64,000 nt of DNA from Dongia_B sp964406155 (GCA_964406155.1 CAYOQR010000005.1:62001-126000); one strand, 5' to 3'. Counted from the first letter of the stretch, positions 7,944 through 16,953 are shown. Notes: generated from the sequence alone by a model not told the origin. A program made the numbers and translations.

Positions 7944-9125
7944 ATGAGTTCGCGCATGGAAAGAGAACCTGTTTTTACCCTGTCCGCCGGCCCTGTTGCG
8001 GCCTATCCCCGTGTCCTGCGGGCCCTGTCGCGGCCGATCCAGTATGATTACGATGCCTATTTCCAGGCCTTCTACGAATCGGTCGCCCGCAAGGCCGCCG
8101 ACGCCCTCCGGGTCAAGGAGCCGGCGCTGATCCTGCAATACGAACCAGCCGCTGCGATCGAGGCCGCCGCCGCCTCATTGATTGGTCCCGGGGATGTCGT
8201 GCTCAACCTCGCCTCTGGCGTCTATGGCAAGGGCTTCGGCTACTGGGCGGCCAGATACAACAAGGAACTCCTGGAAATCGAGGTCCCCTATAACGAGGCG
8301 ATCGATCCCAGCCAAGTGGAGGAGGCCTTCCGCAAGCGGCCGGATATCCGGATCGTTTCCCTCGTCCATCACGATACGCCGTCAGGTACCATCAATCCGG
8401 CCCGGGAAATCGGCCGGATCGTGCGCCGCCACAACGCCCTGCTGCTGGTCGATGCGGTTTCCTCCTTCGGCGGCATGGATATCCATCCGGGCGATTGCGA
8501 TGCCGATATCTTCATCACCGGCCCCGGCAAGTGCCTGGGCGGCGCGCCAGGCGTCACCATCGTCGCCGTCAGCGACCGTGCCTGGCGGCATATGGAAGCC
8601 AATCCCAAGGCACCCCGCGCCTCGGTCCTCAGCTATCTCGACTGGAAAGAGGCCTGGCGCCGAGACAAACCCTTCCCCTTCACCCCCTCGGTCGCCGAGA
8701 TCAACGGACTGGATGCCGTCCTCGACCAGTATCTCGATGAAGGTGCTGAAGCCGTCTGGCAGCGCCATGCCCTGACGGCACAGGCCTGCCGGGCCGGCAT
8801 CCAGGCCATGGGCCTCTCGCTCTGGGCCAAGACGGAAAGCATCGCTTCGCCCACCACCACGGCGGTGGCGATCCCCGAGGGCCTGAGCGACAGCGAGATC
8901 CTGGCGGCTGCCAAGAACCTCTATGGCGTCGCCTTCTCCGCCGGACGCGGTGAAACGCTCGGCAAGCTGCTGCGCATCGGCCATATGGGGCCGGTCGCCG
9001 AACCGCTTTACGCCGTCATCGCCGTCACCGCCTTGGGCAGCACGCTGCGGCAGCTCGGCTGGAACGTCAATCTCCCGGTCGGCATCGAAGCCGCCATGGC
9101 GGTGATCGACGGGGCGAAGCGCTGA
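7944..9125 (+). CDS. ppaT: Pyridoxamine-pyruvate transaminase
   Basis: Transfers the amino group of pyridoxamine to pyruvate, giving pyridoxal and L-alanine. The 393-residue class V (fold type I) aminotransferase has no bound PLP in the characterised homologue because pyridoxal itself forms the Schiff base; that lysine corresponds to Lys196 in TGPGKCLGG. The blocks NLASGVYGKGFGYWA, EVPYNEAIDP, HHDTPSGTINP, FPFTPSVAEINGLD and GRGETLGKLLRIGHMGP agree with the M. loti enzyme as I recall it. ATG 7944 is chosen for its GGGGAGG Shine-Dalgarno; the frame is open far upstream to 7314, but that part overlaps the divergent gene and is not coding. It is followed after 59 bp by the pyridoxal dehydrogenase gene. 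Confidence 0.93.
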   Translation: MSSRMEREPVFTLSAGPVAAYPRVLRALSRPIQYDYDAYFQAFYESVARKAADALRVKEPALILQYEPAAAIEAAAASLIGPGDVVLNLASGVYGKGFGYWAARYNKELLEIEVPYNEAIDPSQVEEAFRKRPDIRIVSLVHHDTPSGTINPAREIGRIVRRHNALLLVDAVSSFGGMDIHPGDCDADIFITGPGKCLGGAPGVTIVAVSDRAWRHMEANPKAPRASVLSYLDWKEAWRRDKPFPFTPSVAEINGLDAVLDQYLDEGAEAVWQRHALTAQACRAGIQAMGLSLWAKTESIASPTTTAVAIPEGLSDSEILAAAKNLYGVAFSAGRGETLGKLLRIGHMGPVAEPLYAVIAVTALGSTLRQLGWNVNLPVGIEAAMAVIDGAKR

Positions 9126-9184
9126 CATCAGCGCAATGAGGCAATCAATACCGATAAACGACAACAGAGTGGGAGGGATAAGAC

Positions 9185-9925
9185 ATGCACAGATTTGACG
9201 GCCGCGTCGCCATCGTCACCGGCTCGGCCCAGGGGATCGGCCGGGCCATCGCGGAACGGCTGGGCCAGGAAGGAGCGACCGTGTTCGTCGCCGATGTGAA
9301 TGGGGACGGCGCGGCATCGGTGGCCAAGGCAATCGGCGGCAAATCCGTCGCGGTCGCCTGCGATATCGGCGATCCGGACTCGGTCAAGCAGCTCCATGCC
9401 CAGGTGGCGAAAACCGCCGGCAAGCTCGACATCCTGGTGAACGCGGCGGGGATCGTCCCCTTCGTACCCTGGGATCAGCTGACCTTCGAGGAGTGGCGCC
9501 GCGTTATGCGGGTCAATCTCGACGGCCTCTATCTGATGTGCCGGGCATCCTCGGACCTGATGCGGCCGCGCAATTACGGCCGTATCGTCAATATCAGTTC
9601 CAATTCGATCTTCGCCGGAACACCGAACATGGCGCATTACGTCGCCTCGAAAGGTGGCGTGCTGACCTTCGGTCGGGCCCTGGCGACGGAGCTCGGCGCC
9701 TATAAGATCACCGTCAACTCCATCTGCCCGGGCCTTACCGATACCGAAACCGTGCAGAAGACGCCGCATAAGGATGCGTTCGATTTCGTCGAGATGCTGC
9801 AGGCGATCAAGGGCCATGGCAAGCCCCAGGATATCGTACCGGCCGTCGCCTTCCTCGCCTCGGAAGAAGCCCATTGGATCACCGGCCAGGCTCTCGCTGT
9901 CGATGCCGGCATGATCCGCTGGTAA
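9185..9925 (+). CDS. pldh: Pyridoxal 4-dehydrogenase (SDR family)
   Basis: NAD-dependent oxidation of pyridoxal to 4-pyridoxolactone. This classical SDR of 246 residues shows TGSAQGIGRAIA (cofactor loop, residues 12-23), NAAG near 87, the catalytic Ser in NISSNSIFAGTPNM and Tyr/Lys in YVASK. The string FAGTPNMAHYVASKGG and the C-terminal ITGQALAVDAGMIRW are close to the Mesorhizobium pyridoxal 4-dehydrogenase as remembered. The start ATG follows GGGAGGGATAAGAC. It forms a two-gene unit with ppaT and ends at a strong terminator. Other SDR activities remain possible, but context makes this the best call. Confidence 0.88.
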   Translation: MHRFDGRVAIVTGSAQGIGRAIAERLGQEGATVFVADVNGDGAASVAKAIGGKSVAVACDIGDPDSVKQLHAQVAKTAGKLDILVNAAGIVPFVPWDQLTFEEWRRVMRVNLDGLYLMCRASSDLMRPRNYGRIVNISSNSIFAGTPNMAHYVASKGGVLTFGRALATELGAYKITVNSICPGLTDTETVQKTPHKDAFDFVEMLQAIKGHGKPQDIVPAVAFLASEEAHWITGQALAVDAGMIRW

Positions 9926-9952
9926 CGACGAAACAGGGTAATGCCAAAATAA

Positions 9953-9985
9953 AAGAGTCCGCCGAAACCCGGCGGACTCTTTTTT
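9953..9985. terminator. Rho-independent terminator, bidirectional
   Basis: AAGAGTCCGCCG (9953-9964), loop AAACC, CGGCGGACTCTT (9970-9981), then more T residues. The perfect 12-bp stem has A/T runs on both sides and lies between the convergent pldh and lactonase genes, so it can serve both. Confidence 0.92.
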
Positions 9986-9998
9986 CATTCAACCTGTC

Positions 9999-10805
9999 TC
10001 AAGAATAGTAGCGCGCGCCGGTCTGATACCCCACATAGCTCTCGGGGTCGTGGGAATAGAACAGCTCAGCATCGTATTTCGCCGCCAGCTCCTTCAGTCG
10101 GTGCATCGACTTGACGCTGGCCACCGGGTCCAGATGGAAGCTGGAGATGCACATCATATCCATATTCTTCTTGCTGTAGCAGGCATCCGCCGTGAACAGC
10201 ATCGGCCGCCGGTTCTTCAACTCGACCATCAGGCTGTAATGGCCGGCGGTATGGCCCGGCGTCTCGAACAGCCAGAGCCCCTTGGCAATCTCCTGATCGC
10301 CGCTGAGCGTCTGGAAGGTCGGCGTATAGATATCGAGGACCGGATCGGGCGGCAGTTCCTTGCCCTGCTTGCGGGCGATCTCCGGCGCGAAGGTCAGATC
10401 CGAATAACCGAGATGCTCGAAGGGCTGCGGGCAGCCGCAGGCTTCCAGTTCCTTGGTATGACAGATCGTGCAGGCCTTGGTCAGATGCTTGTTCCCGCCG
10501 CAGTGATCGAAATGATAATGCGAGTTGATGACGTAGTTGATGTCATCGGTCTTCAACCCCAAGGCCGCCAACTGGCCGGGAATGGTCTGTTCCTTCTGCT
10601 GCAACGGCTTCTCGAAGGGCAGGACCCGCTGCACATGATCGTAATCATAGCCGGTATCGAAGAGATAGCGGCCGTCCTTATGCTCGATCAGCACCGCGTA
10701 ACAGGGAAAGCGGAATTCGCCGCCGGGACCGCGATTCCAGAATGCATGGAATCCGTCGATGACCAATGTGCCGCCATCCAGCAGATAGACTTTTGTATCC
10801 GACAT
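9999..10805 (-). CDS. 4-pyridoxolactonase (metallo-beta-lactamase fold)
   Basis: Hydrolyses 4-pyridoxolactone to 4-pyridoxic acid, the step after pyridoxal 4-dehydrogenase. The 268-residue zinc hydrolase has the HYHFDHCGG metal motif at about 106-114, PGHTAGHYS, the metal Asp in FTADACY and the distal His in YSHDPES. The opening MSDTKVYLLDGGTLVIDGF, WNRGPGGEFRFPCY, DTGYDYDHV and PFEHLGYSDL are nearly the same as in the M. loti lactonase as I recall it. The start at ATG 10805 has GGGAGG eight bases upstream; a five-codon extension to 10820 is less likely. It is the last gene of a ten-gene run on this strand. Confidence 0.93.
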   Translation of the reverse strand: MSDTKVYLLDGGTLVIDGFHAFWNRGPGGEFRFPCYAVLIEHKDGRYLFDTGYDYDHVQRVLPFEKPLQQKEQTIPGQLAALGLKTDDINYVINSHYHFDHCGGNKHLTKACTICHTKELEACGCPQPFEHLGYSDLTFAPEIARKQGKELPPDPVLDIYTPTFQTLSGDQEIAKGLWLFETPGHTAGHYSLMVELKNRRPMLFTADACYSKKNMDMMCISSFHLDPVASVKSMHRLKELAAKYDAELFYSHDPESYVGYQTGARYYS

Positions 10806-10907
10806 GGTCTCACCTCCCATCTAGAGGCTGCGTTCCCTTGAGTCTTCCACAGCCTTGTTTCCAAGTCCGACGGCCTCTCCCCAGATCCCGCCGGACTATC
10901 CGTCAAA

Positions 10908-11843
10908 CTATCGATCACCCCGCACATAAGGCAGGCCCAAAGCCGGCGGCAGGACGCTGTGCCGGGCGAAGATGACGAGCACGATCATCACCATGCCGAA
11001 CGGCAGCATCTGCACGACATCGGTCGGGATATTGATGCCGCCAACCTGCAGGGCCGTGGTCATGGCAAGGCTGATGCCGAACAGCATCGCCCCCAACAGC
11101 ACCCAGACGGGCTTGCCCCGCGCCAGCATCGCCAGCACGATGCCGATGAAGCCGGCGCCGTTGGTCATGAAGGGAATGAAGAGCCCCGCCCCCACATTGG
11201 CCATATAGGCGCCACCGAGCCCCGCCAGGAAGCCGGTCGCCAGCACCGCCGCCGAGCGGGTCGCGATCACGCTGACGCCGGCGGCATCCAGGGCGGCCGG
11301 CTTGTTCCCCGCCGCCTCGAGGTTCAGCCCGAGATAGCTGTGACGGAAAAGCCAGGTCAAAGCGAAGGTCAGGATGACCGCCAGATAGACCAGCGGATTG
11401 TGGCTGAAGAGCGCGGTCCCCAATACCGGGATGTCGCTGAGACCCGGTATCGTCCAGACGGGAGCCGGCGACAGGCGCGGATAGGTCCGGCTGAAGGCGA
11501 AATAATGCAGCAGGGCGGTCAGGCCTTCGAAGCCGATCGTCAAGGCGATGCCGATCACGATCTGATTGAGGCCGAGACGGATACAGAGCAGCACGACAAT
11601 GGCCGCCACCGCCATGCCGCCGAGCCCGCCAGCCAGAAAGCCGAGCGAGAACGATCCGGAATAATAGGCCGCGACGAAGCCGCAATAGGCCCCGAACAGC
11701 ATCATCCCCTCGATGCCGATATTGAGGATGCCGGCCTTTTCCGAAATCTGCTCGCCGAGCCCGGCCAGCAGCAGCGGAATGCCGGCGGTCACGGCGCCGA
11801 ACAGAAGCGAGGTCAGGAAAGGCTGAGTCAGCAACGCATCCAT
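10908..11843 (-). CDS. ABC transporter permease, BMP/nucleoside-type (YufQ-like)
   Basis: Inner-membrane permease of 311 residues with eight or more hydrophobic helices and the BPD_transp_2 pattern EKAGILNIGIEGMMLFGAY at about 34-52. It pairs with the adjacent permease and dual ATPase to form an importer in the class that carries nucleosides and other small ring compounds. Only 3 bp separate it from the preceding permease gene. It lies between B6-degradation genes in one strand run, so a B6 vitamer is a plausible substrate, by inference. It ends 102 bp before the lactonase start. Confidence 0.88.
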   Translation of the reverse strand: MDALLTQPFLTSLLFGAVTAGIPLLLAGLGEQISEKAGILNIGIEGMMLFGAYCGFVAAYYSGSFSLGFLAGGLGGMAVAAIVVLLCIRLGLNQIVIGIALTIGFEGLTALLHYFAFSRTYPRLSPAPVWTIPGLSDIPVLGTALFSHNPLVYLAVILTFALTWLFRHSYLGLNLEAAGNKPAALDAAGVSVIATRSAAVLATGFLAGLGGAYMANVGAGLFIPFMTNGAGFIGIVLAMLARGKPVWVLLGAMLFGISLAMTTALQVGGINIPTDVVQMLPFGMVMIVLVIFARHSVLPPALGLPYVRGDR

Positions 11844-11846
11844 GGC

Positions 11847-12941
11847 CTAGCCCTTCACCTGGCGCCGCCGGCGCTGATCGAGATATTCCACCAAAGCCAG
11901 GAACAGCAGCAGCAGCGCGAACAGGACCAGCACATAATGCTGTGGCACGCCGATACGGCGCGAAGCGCTTTCTCCACCGATCATCAGCACGGCGAAGAAC
12001 AAGGTAAAGCCGATGACGCCGATGCCGTGGAAGCGGGCAAGGAAGACCAGCGGCACGACGACAAGGCCGTAAGCCGGATTCCAATCCGCCCGCACCGTGC
12101 CCCAGACGCCCAGGATCTCGACCGCCCCCGCCATGCCGATCAACCCGGCGCTCAGGGCGAAGGTGGCGAAGGTCAGCGCCGCCACATTCAAACCGGCATG
12201 AACCGCCGCCTTCGGGTTGGCGCCGACGATCTGCAGTTTCAGGCCGAAGGCGGTGCGGGTCATCATGAAATGCACGGCGACGATGACGACCAGCGCGATC
12301 AGGATGCCGCTATGGACAGTGGTGTCGAAGAGCCGTGGCAGCCGGTCCTCGACCGGCAGGTCCGGCGTCTGCGGCACGGTCGTCGTCGGGTCGCGGAAAG
12401 CGAGCTTGACCAGGACATTGGCGAAACTGATGCCGAGAAAGCTCATCATCAGCGAGGTGATGATCTCGTTGACGCCGTAACGGGCCTTGAGCAAAGCCGG
12501 GATCAGCGACCAGATGGCGGCAACACCCATGGATGCCAGGATGCAGGCCACAATCATCAGCGATCGCGGCATGATTTGGATCAGGGCCGGCGCCAGGGCG
12601 GCGGTAATGACGGCCGCCAGCATGAACTGGCCATCCCCACCCAGATTCCAGATCCCCGCACGGAACGCGACGATGAGTCCGGCCGCCATCAGCAGCAGCG
12701 GCACCATCCGCGTCAAGGTCGCCTGGAAGCCGACCCAGTTGAACAATCCCCGCTCGATGACATAGCCGTAATAGGCCAGCGGGTCCTTGCCGAGGATGAT
12801 GAGGATGACGCCGCCGACGATCAGCGCCAGCAGCACCGGCAACAGAATGCGCAGTACCGCCGCCAGCAGAACCTGCACGGCCTGGCCGCCCGGACGCCCC
12901 GGCAAGGCGGATTTCACCTCGGTTTCCACGATCGAGCTCAT
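11847..12941 (-). CDS. ABC transporter permease, BMP/nucleoside-type (YufP-like)
   Basis: A 364-residue permease with a cytoplasmic N-terminus and about ten hydrophobic helices. The family segment GIWNLGGDGQFMLAA near residues 95-109 and the cytoplasmic loop RYGVNEIITSLMMSF near 152-166 fit BPD_transp_2 proteins of nucleoside-type importers. It overlaps the ATPase stop by 4 bp (ATGA arrangement) and precedes the second permease by 3 bp, so the transporter genes form one translationally coupled unit. Confidence 0.88.
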   Translation of the reverse strand: MSSIVETEVKSALPGRPGGQAVQVLLAAVLRILLPVLLALIVGGVILIILGKDPLAYYGYVIERGLFNWVGFQATLTRMVPLLLMAAGLIVAFRAGIWNLGGDGQFMLAAVITAALAPALIQIMPRSLMIVACILASMGVAAIWSLIPALLKARYGVNEIITSLMMSFLGISFANVLVKLAFRDPTTTVPQTPDLPVEDRLPRLFDTTVHSGILIALVVIVAVHFMMTRTAFGLKLQIVGANPKAAVHAGLNVAALTFATFALSAGLIGMAGAVEILGVWGTVRADWNPAYGLVVVPLVFLARFHGIGVIGFTLFFAVLMIGGESASRRIGVPQHYVLVLFALLLLFLALVEYLDQRRRRQVKG

Positions 12942-14539
12942 CCCTGCCCCGCACCCGTCATGAGGAGGCCGATATGCCGCTCAACATCCGGTCCATTTTC
13001 GAGAATGCCGGCGAGGCGACCCTGATAGAGCACACCGATCCGGTCGCTGAGTTCCAGCAATTCATCCAACTCGGTTGAAATCACGATGGTGGCCAATCCC
13101 TTGCCGGCACCTTCCAGAATGCGCTCCCGCGCGAGCCGGATATTGTGGAGATCGAGCCCATAGGTCGGCTTATTGAAGATGACGACACTGGCGCTTTCGG
13201 TCAGCTCGCGGGCCAGCAACGCCTTCTGGATATTGCCGCCGGAGAGCTTGGCGATCGGTGTGCGTTCCGACGGCGTGCGGATATCGTGCCGCCGGATCTG
13301 ATCATTGGCGAAGCGGTGAATACCGTCCCAGAGGGTGATGCCGTTGCGCCAGAGCGGCGGCGTGCCGATCTCCTTCATGACGAGATTGGTGGCGACCGAG
13401 AAGCTGCCGACCGTTCCCTCCCCCAACCGTTCGTCGGTGATATAGCGTAGGCCGAGATGCCGGCGCGCGCCGACATCGGTCGCCGTAATGTCGCGATCGT
13501 TCAGCGCGATGGTTCCGGCGCCGACTGTGCGTTGACCTGCGATCACTTCGGCGAGATGCTTCTGTCCGTTGCCATCGATGCCGGCAATGCCGAGAATTTC
13601 ACCCGGTTGCAGATCAAAAGAGATATCGGCGATGGGTGTCTCGCCGCGTTCCGCCGTGGTCGAGACATTGCGCAGGACGAGGCGCGGCGCTTTCTCCATC
13701 AGATCGCCTTGCCGGTGGCGCCGCTTGGGTCCACGCCCCACCAGGATATCGGCATCCCGGTTCGCGGCCTCGGTCTGGCCGAACATCAGATGGATGACCT
13801 CATCCGTCACCTCGGACAGGCTCATCGCCATCCGCCGTTCCGGATCGATCTGCCCCACGACACGACCGAGCCGCAGGACCGAGATGCGGTCGCCGAACTC
13901 ATAGGCCTCCTGCAGCTTGTGAGTGATCAGGATGATGGCGACACCTTGAGTGCGCAGCCGCTTCAAGACCACGCCGAGATCCCGCACGCCCTGGGGCGTC
14001 AGCATAGACGTGGGCTCGTCGAGAATGAGAACACCTTCGCCGCGCCAGAGGGCGCGCATGATCTCGACCTGCTGCTGCTGCCCGAGCGACAGGCGCCCGA
14101 CCTGGGCATCCGGATCGATCTCGACGCCGAGGATACCCGAGAGCTCCTTGAACCGGGCCAGGGCCGGCGCCCGGTTGAGGCGCTGCCACCAGGGACCGCC
14201 GAGCATCAGGTTTTCGATGACAGTCAGGCTCGGCACCAGCAGCACATGCTGAAACACCGTGCCGATGCCAAGATCGAGACTGACGCGCGGCGAGGTGAGC
14301 CGGACCGGCCGCCCTCGTACCGTGATCTCACCGACATCCGGCTGCTGCATGCCCGCCAGCATGCCGATGAGCGTGGATTTTCCGGCGCCGTTTTCACCGA
14401 GCAGCACGTGAATCTCGCCGGAAAAGAATGTCAGAGAGACGTTGTCATTGGCGACAACGCCTGGAAATTTCTTGGTAATGCCGTTGACGGCAATCGCCGG
14501 GGTTTTCTCCACCCGGAGAGGCGCTTGCGTCTCATTCAT
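12938..14539 (-). CDS. ABC transporter ATP-binding protein, dual-domain (BMP/nucleoside-type, YufO-like)
   Basis: 533 residues with two ABC domains in tandem, as in sugar and nucleoside importers. Domain 1 is complete: Walker A GENGAGKST, signature LSLGQQQQVEI, Walker B ILDEPTSML. Domain 2 is degenerate as usual for this group: the P-loop reads GIDGNGQKHLAE, the signature is LSGGNIQKALLARE and Walker B is VIFNKPTYGLD with Asn-Lys in place of Asp-Glu, so only one site is expected to hydrolyse ATP. A linker near 270-285 is basic. It follows the binding-protein gene by 85 bp and couples to the first permease. Confidence 0.92.
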   Translation of the reverse strand: MNETQAPLRVEKTPAIAVNGITKKFPGVVANDNVSLTFFSGEIHVLLGENGAGKSTLIGMLAGMQQPDVGEITVRGRPVRLTSPRVSLDLGIGTVFQHVLLVPSLTVIENLMLGGPWWQRLNRAPALARFKELSGILGVEIDPDAQVGRLSLGQQQQVEIMRALWRGEGVLILDEPTSMLTPQGVRDLGVVLKRLRTQGVAIILITHKLQEAYEFGDRISVLRLGRVVGQIDPERRMAMSLSEVTDEVIHLMFGQTEAANRDADILVGRGPKRRHRQGDLMEKAPRLVLRNVSTTAERGETPIADISFDLQPGEILGIAGIDGNGQKHLAEVIAGQRTVGAGTIALNDRDITATDVGARRHLGLRYITDERLGEGTVGSFSVATNLVMKEIGTPPLWRNGITLWDGIHRFANDQIRRHDIRTPSERTPIAKLSGGNIQKALLARELTESASVVIFNKPTYGLDLHNIRLARERILEGAGKGLATIVISTELDELLELSDRIGVLYQGRLAGILENGPDVERHIGLLMTGAGQG

Positions 14540-14624
14540 CGAGGCTGCCCACTTAACCGGACCGCCATGCGAACACCCGCATGGCGGTCCTTGTCCGATA
14601 CTGCCGGTCGATCTCCGGCCTGGC

Positions 14625-15722
14625 TTACTTCGCGTCCACCGAGGTCATCAACGCCCGCACCTTCTGGGCATCGAAGATCGGCTCGACCTTGATCTTGCCG
14701 TCGATGATCTGCTGGCGGAGATCGCTGATTTCCTTCCAATCCTTGTCAGGAATGTGCTTGGTATGCAGCAATTGGACGGAATTGTCCTTCAGGCTGATCT
14801 CGTATTTATGCGTGCCGAACTTGTCGGCCTTCAGATCCTCGACCATGGCGCTGTAGACCGGCACCAGATTCCAGACCACGGAAGAAAGCAGATTGCCCTT
14901 GTCGATCGGCGTCTTGTCACCGATCACATCGATGAACCAGGCCTTGCCGCCCTTCACGGTCTTGGTGGTCTCGACCGCCTGCAGCATGCCGAAACTGGCG
15001 CCGTCGCCCTGGCCGAAGATGATATCGGCACCGGCGCCGATCACCGTTTCGGTCACGCGGCGGCCACCGGCCGCGTCGGAATAGGCCGCCGGCCCGATCA
15101 CCGCATAGATGATCTTCACTTTGCCGCTCTCGGCTTTGACGCCTTCGGCAAAGGCCGCCGATTGCGAATTCCAGGAGGGCGGCTCGCCGGATACGACGAT
15201 GCCGACGGCGCCTGTCTTCGTCATCTTGGCGGCGAGACGCCCCGCTAGATAGGCGCCCTGGTGACCGCTCAGCGTGTAATCGGCGATGGCGCCAGGTTTA
15301 TCCGAATCCGGCCGATCGACGATCGCCACCGGTACCTTCGTCTCCGCGCCGATCTCGGGTGCCGCCGTGTTGTAGCCGCTGGCATGGGCGATCATCAGGC
15401 TGGCGCCGTCGCCAGCCAATTCACGCAGGGTCGGCCGTACATCGCCATAGCCGAGGCCCGTCGCCGGCATGAATTCCAGTCCATATTTTGCCGCCACCGC
15501 TTTGGCCGCGTCGAAGCCTTGCTGGTTCCAGCCGTAATCGGTCGGATCTTCCGGCGTCAAAATCGCGATCTTCTTCACATCGGCCGCGGAGGCTGACTGC
15601 GGCAGCGTCAAACCGCCAAGGCCAACCGTACCGGTGACCAGGATGGCGGCCAGCACGGCCTGCAGGCTGTGCCCCAGGAACACCCGCCGTGACGCAACTC
15701 GTCTTCCAATAATCTGTCGCAT
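14625..15722 (-). CDS. BMP/PnrA-family ABC transporter substrate-binding protein
   Basis: A 365-residue periplasmic protein of the Med/BMP family, which captures purine nucleosides and related molecules. The N-terminus has a twin-arginine-like SRRVFLG near residues 11-17, a hydrophobic stretch and an ASA-A cleavage site near 47, with no lipobox. So it is probably exported folded by Tat as a soluble protein rather than as the usual lipoprotein. The mature part opens with VKKIAILTPEDPTDYGWNQQG, a typical BMP first strand and binding loop. It heads the transporter block and lies downstream of the FHMPC-dehydrogenase-like gene across a 283-bp gap holding palindromic repeats. The ligand is unknown; a B6 vitamer or pathway intermediate is suggested by context only. 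Confidence 0.87.
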   Translation of the reverse strand: MRQIIGRRVASRRVFLGHSLQAVLAAILVTGTVGLGGLTLPQSASAADVKKIAILTPEDPTDYGWNQQGFDAAKAVAAKYGLEFMPATGLGYGDVRPTLRELAGDGASLMIAHASGYNTAAPEIGAETKVPVAIVDRPDSDKPGAIADYTLSGHQGAYLAGRLAAKMTKTGAVGIVVSGEPPSWNSQSAAFAEGVKAESGKVKIIYAVIGPAAYSDAAGGRRVTETVIGAGADIIFGQGDGASFGMLQAVETTKTVKGGKAWFIDVIGDKTPIDKGNLLSSVVWNLVPVYSAMVEDLKADKFGTHKYEISLKDNSVQLLHTKHIPDKDWKEISDLRQQIIDGKIKVEPIFDAQKVRALMTSVDAK

Positions 15723-15830
15723 GATGTTGTCCTCCCGAGATAGATTATTATATATGGCCTACAGCTCTAGACTGTCACCTTCCTTCGTAATGCGGTCGGA
15801 CGACCATATTGGCCCCTAGATCGCCGACGC

Positions 15831-15961
15831 TTAGAGCCGGATGCTTTCAGATGGAAATGCTGATGCGATTCCATCCGAAAGCCGAAGCCGCCTCTATTCA
15901 ATAAATCAGAGGGCGATCCAGGTTGAAACACACAGGCTTCAGCCTGAAACCATCGCGCTCT
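15831..15961. repeat. Two adjacent palindromic repeat elements (REP/PU-like)
   Basis: Element A starts TTAGAGCCGGATGCTTTC and has arms GCTTTCAGATGGAA (15843-15856) and TTCCATCCGAAAGC (15869-15882) around a 12-nt loop. Element B has outer arms AGAGGGCGAT (15908-15917) and ATCGCGCTCT (15952-15961) with an inner AGGCTTCAGCCT hairpin. The ends AGAGCCGGATGC and AGAGCGCGAT recur in the element at 26514-26578, so this is a dispersed family. It occupies most of the 283-bp gap 15723-16005, where no gene is seen. Confidence 0.7.
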
Positions 15962-16005
15962 GGTATCGACAGCGGCACCCTGACTTGCCGCCGTCGATGT
16001 GATCA

Positions 16006-16953
16006 TCAACTCTGCAGAATCTTCCGCACCGCCACCAGCTTGCGGGCACGCTCCGCCTGCAGCGTGCCAACCTTTTCCGGCGTATAGTCGAACAGGCCAC
16101 CCCCGGTTTTCATGCCGAGCCGGCCAGATGCTGTCTGCTTGGCAATATAGTCGCTGACATCGGGCCGGCTGCACAATTCGCGATTAAGATAGCTGCCCAC
16201 CGCCTGATAGATATCCAACCCCGCCATATCCAGGAGAGCCATCGGGCCGACGACGGAGAGCTTGTAACCGATGCCCCAGGACACGCAGGTATCCAGTCCT
16301 TCGACATCGATCACACCCTGGTCGACGAGATCCACACATTCGCGCAGGAGAGCATAGAGAACACGATTCTCGACGAAGCCCGGCACATCCTTCTTGACCA
16401 GCACCGGCAACAGGCCTGCCGCCTTGATCGTCGCCATCATCCAGTCGACAACCTGCGGCGCCGTCTTGGCCCCTGGAACCACCTCGATCATCGGAATGAT
16501 ATGCGGTGGATTGGACCAGTGCATGCCGATCAGCCGCCCCGGCGCCACAACCCCTTCCTGGATCCTGGTGATGGGAAGGCCCGAGGTATCGGAGGCGAGA
16601 ATGCAATCCGAACCGACCAGGGCTTCGATCTCACGAAAGATCTGGATCTTGAGATCGAGCTTTTCCGGTACCGTCTCCAGGACGAAATCGGCGTCCGCCA
16701 CGCAATCGCCAAGGCTTTCCGCGATCCGGACACCGGTGCCGTTCCCTCTATCCGGCACCACCAGTTTCGCCAGCACGCCTTGGGCCGTCTCGATCGCGGC
16801 CGGCGCCTTGGCCCGCTGCTCGGGGCTGGCATCATAAGCCGTGACCGTCATGCCCGAGCGGGCCAATGTCGCAGCGATGCCCGGCCCCATGGTACCGAGA
16901 CCGATGATCGCGGCTTTGGTCGCCGTGGCCCTCGCAGCGGCGGGTTGGGTCAT
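16006..16953 (-). CDS. 5-formyl-3-hydroxy-2-methylpyridine-4-carboxylate 5-dehydrogenase-like (3-hydroxyacyl-CoA dehydrogenase fold)
   Basis: Predicted NAD-dependent oxidation of the C5 aldehyde of the B6 catabolite FHMPC to the 4,5-dicarboxylate. The 315-residue protein has the Rossmann motif GLGTMGPGIA at about 18-27 and a 3-hydroxyacyl-CoA-dehydrogenase-like C-terminal domain. The blocks SDTSGLPITRIQ, GMHWSNPPHIIPMIEV (with the catalytic His), KKDVPGFVENRVLYALLRE and IDVEGLDTCVSWGIGYKL agree with the Mesorhizobium enzyme as I recall it and differ from fatty-acid HADs. The start ATG overlaps the GST stop by 4 bp. A generic 3-hydroxyacyl-CoA dehydrogenase is the alternative, but the B6 context favours this call. 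Confidence 0.87.
   Translation of the reverse strand: MTQPAAARATATKAAIIGLGTMGPGIAATLARSGMTVTAYDASPEQRAKAPAAIETAQGVLAKLVVPDRGNGTGVRIAESLGDCVADADFVLETVPEKLDLKIQIFREIEALVGSDCILASDTSGLPITRIQEGVVAPGRLIGMHWSNPPHIIPMIEVVPGAKTAPQVVDWMMATIKAAGLLPVLVKKDVPGFVENRVLYALLRECVDLVDQGVIDVEGLDTCVSWGIGYKLSVVGPMALLDMAGLDIYQAVGSYLNRELCSRPDVSDYIAKQTASGRLGMKTGGGLFDYTPEKVGTLQAERARKLVAVRKILQS

Noticed and set aside
10959..13025. 688-codon plus-strand frame across the permease genes
   Set aside because: Antisense shadow rich in Asp, His and Gln, produced by membrane-protein codons on the other strand.
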